Assembly: GCF_014863355.1 (NCBI RefSeq)
Contig: NZ_JACZEP010000007.1
Span: forward strand, 1-64,000
Source of the DNA: Aminobacter carboxidus
GTDB taxonomy: Bacteria; Pseudomonadota; Alphaproteobacteria; Rhizobiales; Rhizobiaceae
Reading direction: 5' to 3'
DNA length: 64,000 bases
Shown here: positions 41,944 to 50,077 of the stretch, piece by piece
Layout of the letters: each line of letters opens with the position of its first letter
Numbering within the stretch: the stretch's first letter is position 1
Translations under genes and position numbers: made by a program
Notes under the pieces: model-generated
Told to the model about the DNA's origin: nothing
Database searches by the model: none
The model's input: only the letters and a program-made list of their open reading frames with translations

Positions 41944-44789
41944 TTCGCCCACTCCTGGCCGTAGCGGAGCTCTTCGACATGCGGCCCCCCTCCACCCGGT
42001 TGCGCCAGGGCAGCAAAATGCGGCTCGCTGACCTCGGCCCGTTCGGCTTTCTCGATGCGCACCCTGAGGTCGTACCAGGCTGCCTGGCCGGTAATCGGAT
42101 CCGAGTTCGACCAGCGCATGCCGTCGCCCTTGGGTGGTAGAAGTTCGTGGATCAAGTGATTCATCAGGAAGCCTTTTTTGGCTTCGGGCGCATCCTTGTC
42201 GAGCGCCCAGGCACCCTCGCGCTTGCCGATCGCATTCCAAGTCCAGATCGTGCTCGAGTTGACCGCCTCCATCCGCGCTACTTCGACCTTGATGCGGCCA
42301 TGGTGCGAGATCACCCAGACCCAGTCGCCGTCGACGAGCCCGATCTCGTCGCAGATCGGGCCGGGCACGTAGAGCGGGTTCCTTGTGTGGATCTGCCTCA
42401 GCCAGGCATTCATCGAGCCCCAGGAATGGTACATCGCTGCCGGCCGCTGGGTGATGGCGTGGTAGGGGTACTCTTCGCGGCTGACCGCCGCCTCCTCGAA
42501 CGGCCGATACCAGACCGGCAACGGATCGAAGGTGGCGAGGATGCGCTCGCGATGCGTCTCGGGCGCCACCGGTTCGCGCAGACCCTCGGCCGAGAGCCGG
42601 AATTTCTGCATCGTCTCCTGGTAGAGCTGGAAAATGACCGGCTTCGGTTCGTCGAAGAAGCCCATGCGCACGCCAAAATCCTGGTAGGCCTTGTTGGCGT
42701 GCTTGAAGAACTGCGCTTCGAGTGGAATATGCGCCGAAAAGAACGAGCCATTCTCGATGTAGCGGTTGAGCTGTTCCGGATTGATCGCCCCGCGCCCTGC
42801 CCGGTCGCCATTGCTGCCGCGGAATCCGGCGAGCGGCCCAATGCCCGGCCGCCTTTCGTGGCGCACGATGTAGTCGGCATAATCCGCATAAAGCGCCTTG
42901 CCGCGGCTGTCGACGAAACCGGGCAGCTTGAGCCGGGCGCCAAGGTCGATCAGGACGCTCTGGAAGCCGCGCACGTCGCGATCGGGTTCGACCACCGGCC
43001 AGCGGATGGCATCCTGCACCGCGTCGGGCTCGGAGATCGGCCGGTCGAGCAGCGAAATGCAGTCATGGCGCTCGAGATAGGTCGTGTCGGGCAATACCAG
43101 GTCGGCATAGGCGACCATCTCCGAGGAATAGGCGTCCGAATAGATGATCTTCGGGATGCGGTATTCGCCAGTCTCAGGATCCTTGTCCTCGAGCATCTTG
43201 ATGACGCCCGCCGTGTTCATCGACGAGTTCCACGCCATGTTGGCCATATAGAGGAACATCAGGTCGATCGGGTACGGGTCGCCGGCATGCGCGTTGGCGA
43301 TCACCATGTGCATCAGCCCATGGGCCGAGATCGGCGCATCCCAGGAGAACGCCTTGTCGATGCGCATCGGCTTGCCGTCGGCGTCGATCAGCAGGTCTTC
43401 CGGGCCGCGCGGGAAACCGAGATGCGGGCCGGACAGCGGCTTGTTGGAGCCGAAATGCTCGGCCTTGCCGTGCGGCGTCGGATGCGCCTCGATCGGCTTG
43501 GGGTACGGCGGCTCGAAACGGAACGCACCGGGGCAATCGACAGCGCCGATCAGCACCTGCAGCATGTGCAGGGCGCGGGCCGTCTGGAAGCCGTTGGAAT
43601 GCGCCGAAAGCCCGCGCATGGCGTGGAACGACACCGGCCGTCCGACGAATGCCTCGTGGCGTTCGTCATTCATGTCGGTCCAGGACTGGTCGATCGTGAT
43701 CGCCTCGTCGAAGGCGACACGTGCGATCTCGGCGGCGAGGCCGCGAATGACATCGGCAGAGACGCCGGTCTCCGGGGCCACCGCTTCCGGCGCATATTGC
43801 GGATCGAGGTATTTCTCGGCCAAAAGCTGGAACGACGGCACCGCGAACCGCCCGTCCGGCAATTCCACCCGGCCTGACAAAGCTGCCCTTGCGCCTTTCG
43901 TGCCCAGCGGCACGACATGCTCCGTCACGGATTCAAAGACCTGCGGTCTGCCGCTGTCGTCGCGCACGAAAAGCCCGTGGTCGGCGCTTCCGGGCGCATC
44001 CATCACCAGCCAGGTCGCGTTGGAATAGCGCACGATGTAGTCGACATCGATTTTTCGCGCCTTCAGCAATTCATGCACGACGGCGAGGATCAGCAGGCCA
44101 TCGGTACCGGGCCGGATGCCGATCCAATTGTCGGCAACCGCCGAATAACCGGTGCGCACCGGATTGACCGAGACGAAGCGCGCGCCGCGCTTCTTGAGCT
44201 TCGAAATGCCGATCTTGAGCGGGTTGGAATCGTGATCCTCGGCGACGCCGAACATCACGAACAGCTTGGTCCGGTCCCAGTCGGGCGCGCCGAATTCCCA
44301 GAATGCGCCACCGATGGTCATGATGCCGGCGGCAGCCATGTTGACCGAGCAGAAGCCGCCATGGGCGGCGTAGTTGGGCGTGCCGAACTGCTGCGCCCAG
44401 AAGCCGGTCAGCGATTGCGACTGGTCACGCCCGGTGAAGAAGGCCAGCTTCTTCGGATCGGCCTGCCTGACCCCGTCAAGCCAGCCGGTCGCCAGCGCCA
44501 GGGCCTCGTCCCAGGAAATCTCCTTGAACTGGCCCAAGCCGCGCGGCCCGGTCCTGAGCAGCGGCGCACGCAGCCGCGCCGGAGCGTAATGCTGCATGAT
44601 GCCGGCCGAGCCCTTGGCGCACAGCACGCCGCGATTGACCGGGTGGTCGCGGTTGCCCTCGATGTAGCGGACCTTGCCATCCTTGAGATGAACGTCGATG
44701 CCGCAGCGGCAGGCGCACATGTAGCAGGTGGTCTTGCGGACCTCGTCGGAGACAGGTTCCGAAAGCGCTACATGCGGTTCTGACTTCAT
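41940..44789 (-). CDS. soeA: Molybdopterin catalytic subunit, SoeA-like sulfite dehydrogenase
   Basis: Encodes 949 residues of the DMSO-reductase superfamily. An N-terminal [4Fe-4S] motif is CYMCACRCG with a later Cys in GVLCAKGSAG. The probable molybdenum ligand is the Cys of GGFCSVNMA. There is no twin-arginine signal before it, so the enzyme faces the cytoplasm, as in SoeABC, which oxidises sulfite to sulfate and feeds quinone. Length, lack of signal and the NRDHPVNRGVLCAKGSAGIM block fit SoeA better than DmsA, PsrA or formate dehydrogenase. Function is inferred and not proven. First gene of soeABC. Confidence 0.8.
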   Translation of the reverse strand: MKSEPHVALSEPVSDEVRKTTCYMCACRCGIDVHLKDGKVRYIEGNRDHPVNRGVLCAKGSAGIMQHYAPARLRAPLLRTGPRGLGQFKEISWDEALALATGWLDGVRQADPKKLAFFTGRDQSQSLTGFWAQQFGTPNYAAHGGFCSVNMAAAGIMTIGGAFWEFGAPDWDRTKLFVMFGVAEDHDSNPLKIGISKLKKRGARFVSVNPVRTGYSAVADNWIGIRPGTDGLLILAVVHELLKARKIDVDYIVRYSNATWLVMDAPGSADHGLFVRDDSGRPQVFESVTEHVVPLGTKGARAALSGRVELPDGRFAVPSFQLLAEKYLDPQYAPEAVAPETGVSADVIRGLAAEIARVAFDEAITIDQSWTDMNDERHEAFVGRPVSFHAMRGLSAHSNGFQTARALHMLQVLIGAVDCPGAFRFEPPYPKPIEAHPTPHGKAEHFGSNKPLSGPHLGFPRGPEDLLIDADGKPMRIDKAFSWDAPISAHGLMHMVIANAHAGDPYPIDLMFLYMANMAWNSSMNTAGVIKMLEDKDPETGEYRIPKIIYSDAYSSEMVAYADLVLPDTTYLERHDCISLLDRPISEPDAVQDAIRWPVVEPDRDVRGFQSVLIDLGARLKLPGFVDSRGKALYADYADYIVRHERRPGIGPLAGFRGSNGDRAGRGAINPEQLNRYIENGSFFSAHIPLEAQFFKHANKAYQDFGVRMGFFDEPKPVIFQLYQETMQKFRLSAEGLREPVAPETHRERILATFDPLPVWYRPFEEAAVSREEYPYHAITQRPAAMYHSWGSMNAWLRQIHTRNPLYVPGPICDEIGLVDGDWVWVISHHGRIKVEVARMEAVNSSTIWTWNAIGKREGAWALDKDAPEAKKGFLMNHLIHELLPPKGDGMRWSNSDPITGQAAWYDLRVRIEKAERAEVSEPHFAALAQPGGGGPHVEELRYGQEWAK

Positions 44790-44924
44790 CCGGTGGACTC
44801 CCTGAGCAAGAGTCCTACCGATGCGGCAGCTGAAAGGAAATGCCCTGAAATGGCTCTCTACGGCAAAATTTGTCTATGGCCTGAAAGGAACTTAGATCAG
44901 GCGGCTAAAGTCGCGCCAGAAATG

Positions 44925-44958
44925 AAAAAGCCGAGGAGCCCCCACTCCCCGGCCTTTT
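44925..44958 (-). terminator. Intrinsic terminator after the L,D-transpeptidase gene
   Basis: GCCG-A-GGAG (44930-44938) pairs with CTCC-C-CGGC (44945-44953) around CCCCCA. Read on the minus strand the stem is followed by CTTTTTC, a good T run. It lies about 180 bases past the L,D-transpeptidase stop codon. The rest of the 345-base gap (44790-45134) shows nothing recognisable except the soeA promoter region, in which no box was identified. Confidence 0.65.
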
Positions 44959-45134
44959 CGCAGGCACGTCGCCCCAAACCGAACTGACGGCACATTAGCA
45001 CCAACTTGATTGGCAGCAATTCCTGAGCCGTTGATCAACGTCCCATCAAGGGACTTTGGCCGCCGCATGAAGCAATTTTGCAACAGAAATGCCAGTACCC
45101 CGGCAAATGATACGTATATTTCTGCCTCCGAGCG

Positions 45135-45560
45135 CTAGTTGGTGACGACAATGCGCGTGTTGCTCGCTCCCACTTCCCTGACCAGCGAGTAGAATCTGGC
45201 GGCGTTCGCCGTCTGCAGCCGGACACAGCCGTGCGATGCTGGGCGGCCCAGTTGCCTCACGGCACCCGTGCCGTGGATGGCGTAGCCGCCATTGTAGAAT
45301 ACCGAGTAGGGCATCGGCGAGTTGTCGTATTTCTGCGAGTACCACATCCGGTGCAGGCGCTTCGGCCGCCAGCTGCCGCGTGGCGTGACATATCCCCTGC
45401 GTGCCGTCGAAACCGGCCATTGGTGGATGACCCGACCATCGAAGCTGACGGTCATCGTCTGCGTCGCGATACTGACCCTTGCGACAAGAACATCTGCAAG
45501 TGCCTGAGTTGGAACGCCAGCAAAGCCCAATGCGGCGACCATGAAGAGAGCCTTGTACAT
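45135..45560 (-). CDS. L,D-transpeptidase (YkuD family)
   Basis: Encodes 141 residues. A signal peptide (ALFMVAALGFAGVPTQALA) is followed by a minimal YkuD domain. The catalytic motif is complete: H in IHGTGAVRQLGRPASHGCVRL with the nucleophilic Cys in SHGCVRL. Such enzymes make 3-3 peptidoglycan cross-links or attach proteins to peptidoglycan in the periplasm. ATG 45560 has GGGGAG ten bases upstream; the open frame extends a further 89 residues but that part lacks a family match. It is divergent from the amine oxidase operon. Confidence 0.88.
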   Translation of the reverse strand: MYKALFMVAALGFAGVPTQALADVLVARVSIATQTMTVSFDGRVIHQWPVSTARRGYVTPRGSWRPKRLHRMWYSQKYDNSPMPYSVFYNGGYAIHGTGAVRQLGRPASHGCVRLQTANAARFYSLVREVGASNTRIVVTN

Positions 45561-45742
45561 TCTTCGCACACTCCCCAAACCGGCAGTATTTTCCCTGCCC
45601 ACAGAAGATGGGAGCATAAAAAGCTGTACGGTTCGTAAATTGAACGCGAAAGATGTGCGCAACCAAAACACCCACCAGAGGTAGTATCGGCAGGCTTTCA
45701 GGTGGCCCAAACCAGTGCCGCTCGCCGCACCCTCTGGCCCAG

Positions 45743-45770
45743 TTGACTCGACCCGACATGGGCATAGGCT
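45743..45770 (+). promoter_or_regulatory. Possible sigma-70-type promoter for the amine oxidase operon
   Basis: TTGACT (45743-45748), a 16-base spacer, then TAGGCT (45765-45770) lie about 88 bases before the amine oxidase start. The -35 match is good and the -10 poor. This is a candidate only, in the 297-base divergent gap that otherwise shows nothing recognisable. Confidence 0.3.
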
Positions 45771-45857
45771 GCCCCGTGCAGCTGGGGCCACGTTCCAAGA
45801 TGCTCCAGCCGGATAACGTGCGGCCAACAGCGGACCGTCGCCCGGAGGATCTCAAAA

Positions 45858-47459
45858 ATGCAACCATCCCAATATTTTAGCGGCATGAGCAGGCGAAACC
45901 TGCTGTCGTTGATCGGCCTCACGGCAGGCACGGCGGCGATGTACCAGGCGATGACCAGCCTCGGGCTCGCGGTTGAGTCAGGCTACAAGGGACCGGTCAA
46001 GCTGGAAGGCGATCCGAAGGGCGCCAGCGTGCTCATCCTGGGCGCCGGTCTTGCCGGTATGACGGCAGCGCTCGAGCTCCGCCAGGCTGGCTACAAGGTC
46101 AAGATCCTCGAATACAACAACAGATCGGGCGGCCGTAACTGGACGCTGCGCGGCGGCGACACCTACACCGAACTCGGCGGCGCGACCCAGAAATGCGAAT
46201 TCGACGAAGGTCTCTACATCAATCCGGGCCCGTGGCGAATTCCATATCACCACAACGGGCTGCTCGCCTATTGCCGGCGTCTCGGCGTCACGCTGGAGCC
46301 GTTCCAGCAGATCAACCACAACGCCTTCCTTCATTCGTCCAAGGCCTTCGGCGGCAAGCCGCAGCGCGTGCGCGACATCAAGATCGATTTCCAGGGCCAT
46401 GTGTCGGAACTGCTCGCCAAGGTGGCGCACACCGGCAAGCTCGAAGGCGGCGTCACCAAACAGGACCAGGAAATGCTGGTCGAGGCTCTGCGCTCCTGGG
46501 GGGCGCTCGACAAGGACTATGCCTATACCAAGAGCGTCGCGAATTCGGAATTCCGCGGCTTTGCCAAGGATCCCGGCGGTGGCCTCGGCGCGGCACCGGT
46601 GCCGAGCGATCCGATTGCACTGACCGACATCCTGAGCTCAGGGCTGTGGGGGAGCCTCGCCAATTTCGCGCTCTACGAATTCCAGACGACAATGTTCCAG
46701 CCAGTCGGCGGCGTCGACATGATCGGCAAGGCCTTTACCAAGGAAGTCGGCGACCTGATCACCTACAACGCCAAGGTCTCGAAGATCCATCAGGACGACA
46801 AGGGCGTGACCGTCACTTACGAGGACGTACAGAAACCGGGCACGATGGCCGAGGAAAAGGCCGACTGGTGTATCTGCACCATTCCGCTGACCATCCTCAG
46901 CCAGATCGAGATCAATGTCGGCGCCCCGATGCAGGCGGCAATCGAGGCAGTGCCCTATGCCTCGTCGGTCAAGGTTGGCCTGCAGTTCAAGCGGCGCTTC
47001 TGGGAACAGGATGAGCTGATCTTCGGCGGCGTCAGCTATACCGACCTGCCGATCACCCAGATCTCCTATCCGAGCACCAGCTTCAACACCAACGGCAAGG
47101 GCGTTCTGCTCGGCGCCTACACTTGGAACGGCCCACACTCCTACGAGTTCACTTCGATGGCGCCGGAGGAACGCGTCAAGCGTGCCGTCGAGTACGGCTC
47201 GCAGATCCACCCGCAATACAAGGACGAGTTCGAGAACGGCATCTCGATGGCCTGGCACCGCTCGCCCTTCACACTGGGCTGCGCCGGCGACTGGACCGAG
47301 GAAGCGCGCAAGGAGCACTACGACAATCTCTGCCAGATCGACGGCCGCATCGTGCTGGCCGGCGAGCACGCATCCTACATTCCGGCGTGGATGGAAGGCG
47401 CGATCCTGTCGTCGCTCGATGCCATCACAAGGCTGCATCAACGCGTCGTCGCGGGATGA
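45858..47459 (+). CDS. Tat-exported FAD-dependent amine oxidase/dehydrogenase
   Basis: Encodes 533 residues. The N-terminus has the twin-arginine motif MSRRNLLSLIGL, so the folded flavoprotein is exported to the periplasm. A Rossmann FAD site follows: VLILGAGLAG (59-68), then ILEYNNRSGGRNWTLRGG. The C-terminal FAD block is LAGEHASYIPAWMEGAI (about 500-516). This is the flavin monoamine oxidase family. GGAGGAT precedes ATG 45858. The next gene is a periplasmic cytochrome c, so the enzyme may be a dehydrogenase using cytochrome c and not oxygen, as shown for NicA2/CycN in Pseudomonas putida. The substrate is unknown. Confidence 0.88.
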   Translation: MQPSQYFSGMSRRNLLSLIGLTAGTAAMYQAMTSLGLAVESGYKGPVKLEGDPKGASVLILGAGLAGMTAALELRQAGYKVKILEYNNRSGGRNWTLRGGDTYTELGGATQKCEFDEGLYINPGPWRIPYHHNGLLAYCRRLGVTLEPFQQINHNAFLHSSKAFGGKPQRVRDIKIDFQGHVSELLAKVAHTGKLEGGVTKQDQEMLVEALRSWGALDKDYAYTKSVANSEFRGFAKDPGGGLGAAPVPSDPIALTDILSSGLWGSLANFALYEFQTTMFQPVGGVDMIGKAFTKEVGDLITYNAKVSKIHQDDKGVTVTYEDVQKPGTMAEEKADWCICTIPLTILSQIEINVGAPMQAAIEAVPYASSVKVGLQFKRRFWEQDELIFGGVSYTDLPITQISYPSTSFNTNGKGVLLGAYTWNGPHSYEFTSMAPEERVKRAVEYGSQIHPQYKDEFENGISMAWHRSPFTLGCAGDWTEEARKEHYDNLCQIDGRIVLAGEHASYIPAWMEGAILSSLDAITRLHQRVVAG

Positions 47460-47508
47460 CGGCAGAACCGTTCATCCCTCAATCCTCGTTTTCGCAAGGC
47501 ATGTCGAC

Positions 47509-47922
47509 ATGACCCAGCAATCGAAACACGCAATCGGCCCATTCGCCGCCGCCGTCATTTTCTCTGCACTTTCTGCCAGTGCCGCCGTCGCCGACTCGGC
47601 AGGCGCAACCTTCAGCGACGGTGACAACTTCTCCGAAAAGACCGGCCAGGAACTCTACGCCAACGTCTGCCAGGCCTGCCACATGGACCAGGGCCAGGGC
47701 GCGGTCGGCGCCGGCAAGTACCCGGCGCTGGCCAAGAACGTGAACCTCGAGGCCGGTGGCTACCCTGTCTACGTCATCCTGCACGGTCTCAAGGGCATGC
47801 CGCCGGTCGGCAGCATGATGAGCGACGACCAGGTGGCCGCCGTGGTCAATTATGTCAGGACCAATTTCGGCAACGACTACAAGGACGCCGTGACGGCCGA
47901 AGACGTCGCCGGTTCGCGCTGA
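47509..47922 (+). CDS. Periplasmic c-type cytochrome
   Basis: Encodes 137 residues. A signal peptide ends near AAVADS. One haem motif, CQACH (54-58), is followed by a small class I cytochrome fold with GAGKYPALAKN and LKGMPPVGSMMSDDQVAAVVNYVRTNFGN, where a Met in MPPVGSMM is the likely axial ligand. It starts 49 bases after the amine oxidase gene and is its probable electron acceptor. ATG 47509 was chosen because the signal peptide begins there. Confidence 0.88.
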   Translation: MTQQSKHAIGPFAAAVIFSALSASAAVADSAGATFSDGDNFSEKTGQELYANVCQACHMDQGQGAVGAGKYPALAKNVNLEAGGYPVYVILHGLKGMPPVGSMMSDDQVAAVVNYVRTNFGNDYKDAVTAEDVAGSR

Positions 47923-48047
47923 CACATCATCGCCAAAGTTGACCGACGATCATGCACGAATCCAACAGGTTGGAACCACAGCTCTAGCGATCGAAGCAGC
48001 CGGTGATCCTGCTGGCTGCTTCCCTTCATGCGGCAAAGGAGAAAGAC

Positions 48048-48548
48048 ATGACAACACTGCGGATTTGCGCCGCCACGCTTGCGGCTGGCCTTTTCCTCAC
48101 CGGCAGCGCGATGGCCCAGGACGTCGTGCGCCACAAGAATCCGAATTCGGACTTCCCCATCGCCCAGGCTGTCGAAGTGCCCGCCGGTAAGACGACAGTC
48201 TATGTCAGCGGCGCCGTTCCCTCCGTCGTCGACGAAAAAGCCGAGAACGGCAGCCTCGCCGCCTATGGCAACACCAAGACGCAGACGGAATCGGTCCTGA
48301 AATCCATCGAAAAGACCCTCGACGGCCTCGGCCTGAAGATGGGCGACGTAGTCAAGATGCAGGTCTTCCTCGTCGGCGACCCCGACAAGGGTGGCAAGAT
48401 GGATTTTGGTGGCTTCATGGAGGGCTACACCAAGTTCTTCGGCACCAAGGAGCAGCCGAACCTTCCGGCGCGCTCGGTCATGCAGGTCGCCGGCCTCGTT
48501 GCCCCGGGCTGGCTGGTCGAGATCGAAGTCACCGCCGTCCGCCCCTGA
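48048..48548 (+). CDS. Exported RidA-family (Rid) imine deaminase-like protein
   Basis: Encodes 166 residues. It has a signal peptide (AATLAAGLFLTGSAMAQ), which is unusual because most RidA proteins are cytoplasmic. The Rid fold is clear: VYVSGAVPSVVDEK, TQTESVLKSIEKTLDGLGLKMGDVVKMQVFLVG, and the active-site PARSVMQVAGLVAPGWLVEIEV with the conserved Arg and the C-terminal Glu. Rid enzymes hydrolyse reactive imines and enamines, which is the product type of an amine dehydrogenase. AAAGGAGAAAGAC precedes ATG 48048. Third gene of the triad, 125 bases after the cytochrome. Confidence 0.88.
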   Translation: MTTLRICAATLAAGLFLTGSAMAQDVVRHKNPNSDFPIAQAVEVPAGKTTVYVSGAVPSVVDEKAENGSLAAYGNTKTQTESVLKSIEKTLDGLGLKMGDVVKMQVFLVGDPDKGGKMDFGGFMEGYTKFFGTKEQPNLPARSVMQVAGLVAPGWLVEIEVTAVRP

Positions 48549-48641
48549 GCGGAACGATCTGCGCAGGCTGCTTGCACACGCAGTCTGCGTGCTCGACAGG
48601 ACTTGGCGGATGCGCAAGACTGGTCAAAGATCCCGTCAAAG

Positions 48642-49940
48642 ATGAGTCACGTCGACCGCATGTATGACAAGCTTTTCAAGACCATAGACGACCGTCGTGA
48701 CGAAATGGCGGAGCTCACTGCGGAGCTGATCCGCTTTCCCACCATCAACCCGCCTGGCGACGCCTATCGCCCTTGCGCGGAATATTTGGGCAATCGCCTC
48801 GCCAAGCGCGGCTTCGGTGTCGAATACATCAGGGCTGTGGGCACGCCTGGCGACACCGACCGCTATCCGCGCATCAACGTCATTGCCCGTTTCGACGGCC
48901 GCACGGCGGGGCCTACCGTCCATTTCAATTCCCACATCGACGTCGTCGAGGCAGGCGAAGGCTGGTCGGTCGATCCCTTCGGCGGCGTCATCAGGGATGG
49001 CCGCGTCTATGGTCGTGGCGCCTGCGACATGAAGGGCGGCTTGGCTGCATCGATCATTGCCGCCGAGGCGTTCATGGACGTCAACCCGGATTTTCCCGGC
49101 GCCATCGAGATATCAGGCACCGTCGATGAAGAATCGGGCGGATTCGGCGGCGTCGCCTACCTCGCCGGCAAGGGATATTTCTCCAGGCCCAGGGTCGACC
49201 ATGTCATCATTCCCGAGCCGCTCAACAAGGACCGTATCTGCCTCGGCCATCGCGGCGTGTGGTGGGCGGAGATCGAGACCAAGGGCGAGATCGCGCACGG
49301 CTCCATGCCGTTCCTCGGCGACTGTGCCGTGCGCCACATGGGCGCCGTGCTCGAAGCCTTCGAACAAGAGCTGTTTCCCGCGCTCGACCGCAAGACGACG
49401 CGCATGCCGGTAGTGCCGGAAGGCGCCAGGCGCTCGACCATGAACATCAACTCGATCCATGGCGGCCAGACCGACGATTTCCGCCCCGGCCTGCCCTCGC
49501 CCAACGTGCCCGACTCCTGCCGGCTGACCATCGACCGCCGCTTCCTGCTGGAAGAAAAGATTGACGACGTCAAAGGCGAAGTCATCAGCATCCTCGACCG
49601 CCTGAAGCGCGAGCGAAAGAAATTCGACTACGAGATCCGCGACATCATGGAGGTGCAGCCACTGATGACCGAGCGCGACGCGCCGGTGGCGTCGGCGATT
49701 GCCCAGGGCATCCGCGAGATTTTCGACAAGGAGCCGGAATATGTCATCTCGCCCGGCACCTACGACCAGAAGCATGTCGCCCGCATCGGCCATTTGTACG
49801 ATTGCATCGCCTATGGCCCGGGTATCCTCGACCTTGCCCACCGGCCGGACGAATGGGTCGGCATCGACGACATGGTGCAATCGGCGAAGGTGATGGCAAT
49901 CGGCCTCGACATCTTGCTGCGTGGCCAGTTCAACGGCTGA
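48642..49940 (+). CDS. M20-family deacylase/peptidase (ArgE/DapE type)
   Basis: Encodes 432 residues. The binuclear zinc M20 site is complete: HIDVV (about 95), the bridging Asp in GRGACDMKGG (about 129), the DEESGG Glu pair (about 163) and a C-terminal His. It hydrolyses N-acyl or amide bonds, as in acetylornithine deacetylase and DapE. The substrate is unknown; the peptide transporter downstream suggests an imported peptide or N-acyl amino acid. The start is uncertain: TTG 48603 and ATG 48660 are alternatives, and no strong ribosome site is seen. It follows RidA by about 93 bases. Confidence 0.83.
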   Translation: MSHVDRMYDKLFKTIDDRRDEMAELTAELIRFPTINPPGDAYRPCAEYLGNRLAKRGFGVEYIRAVGTPGDTDRYPRINVIARFDGRTAGPTVHFNSHIDVVEAGEGWSVDPFGGVIRDGRVYGRGACDMKGGLAASIIAAEAFMDVNPDFPGAIEISGTVDEESGGFGGVAYLAGKGYFSRPRVDHVIIPEPLNKDRICLGHRGVWWAEIETKGEIAHGSMPFLGDCAVRHMGAVLEAFEQELFPALDRKTTRMPVVPEGARRSTMNINSIHGGQTDDFRPGLPSPNVPDSCRLTIDRRFLLEEKIDDVKGEVISILDRLKRERKKFDYEIRDIMEVQPLMTERDAPVASAIAQGIREIFDKEPEYVISPGTYDQKHVARIGHLYDCIAYGPGILDLAHRPDEWVGIDDMVQSAKVMAIGLDILLRGQFNG

Positions 49941-50020
49941 AAGGCCAAGCAACGCTTGTCAGCGGCGCGAGGAAACTCATTTCGGCAGCACCGCTGCAAT
50001 TGCAACAAACTTGATTTACT

Positions 50021-50050
50021 CGGCCGGAAAATCGCGCTTCTATCCGGCCG
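50021..50050 (+). other. Hairpin in the leader of the peptide transporter
   Basis: CGGCCGGA (50021-50028) pairs perfectly with TCCGGCCG (50043-50050) around a 14-base loop. It ends 27 bases before the start codon of the binding-protein gene. There is no T run, so it is not a terminator. It may tune mRNA stability or translation. Confidence 0.45.
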
Positions 50051-50077
50051 TCGAAGTCGAAGCGGGGAGATCTGAGT

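Noticed and set aside
42147-43877. Open frame of 576 codons on the plus strand inside soeA
   Set aside because: Antisense shadow of a clear molybdopterin subunit; Arg-, Asp- and His-rich with no motif.
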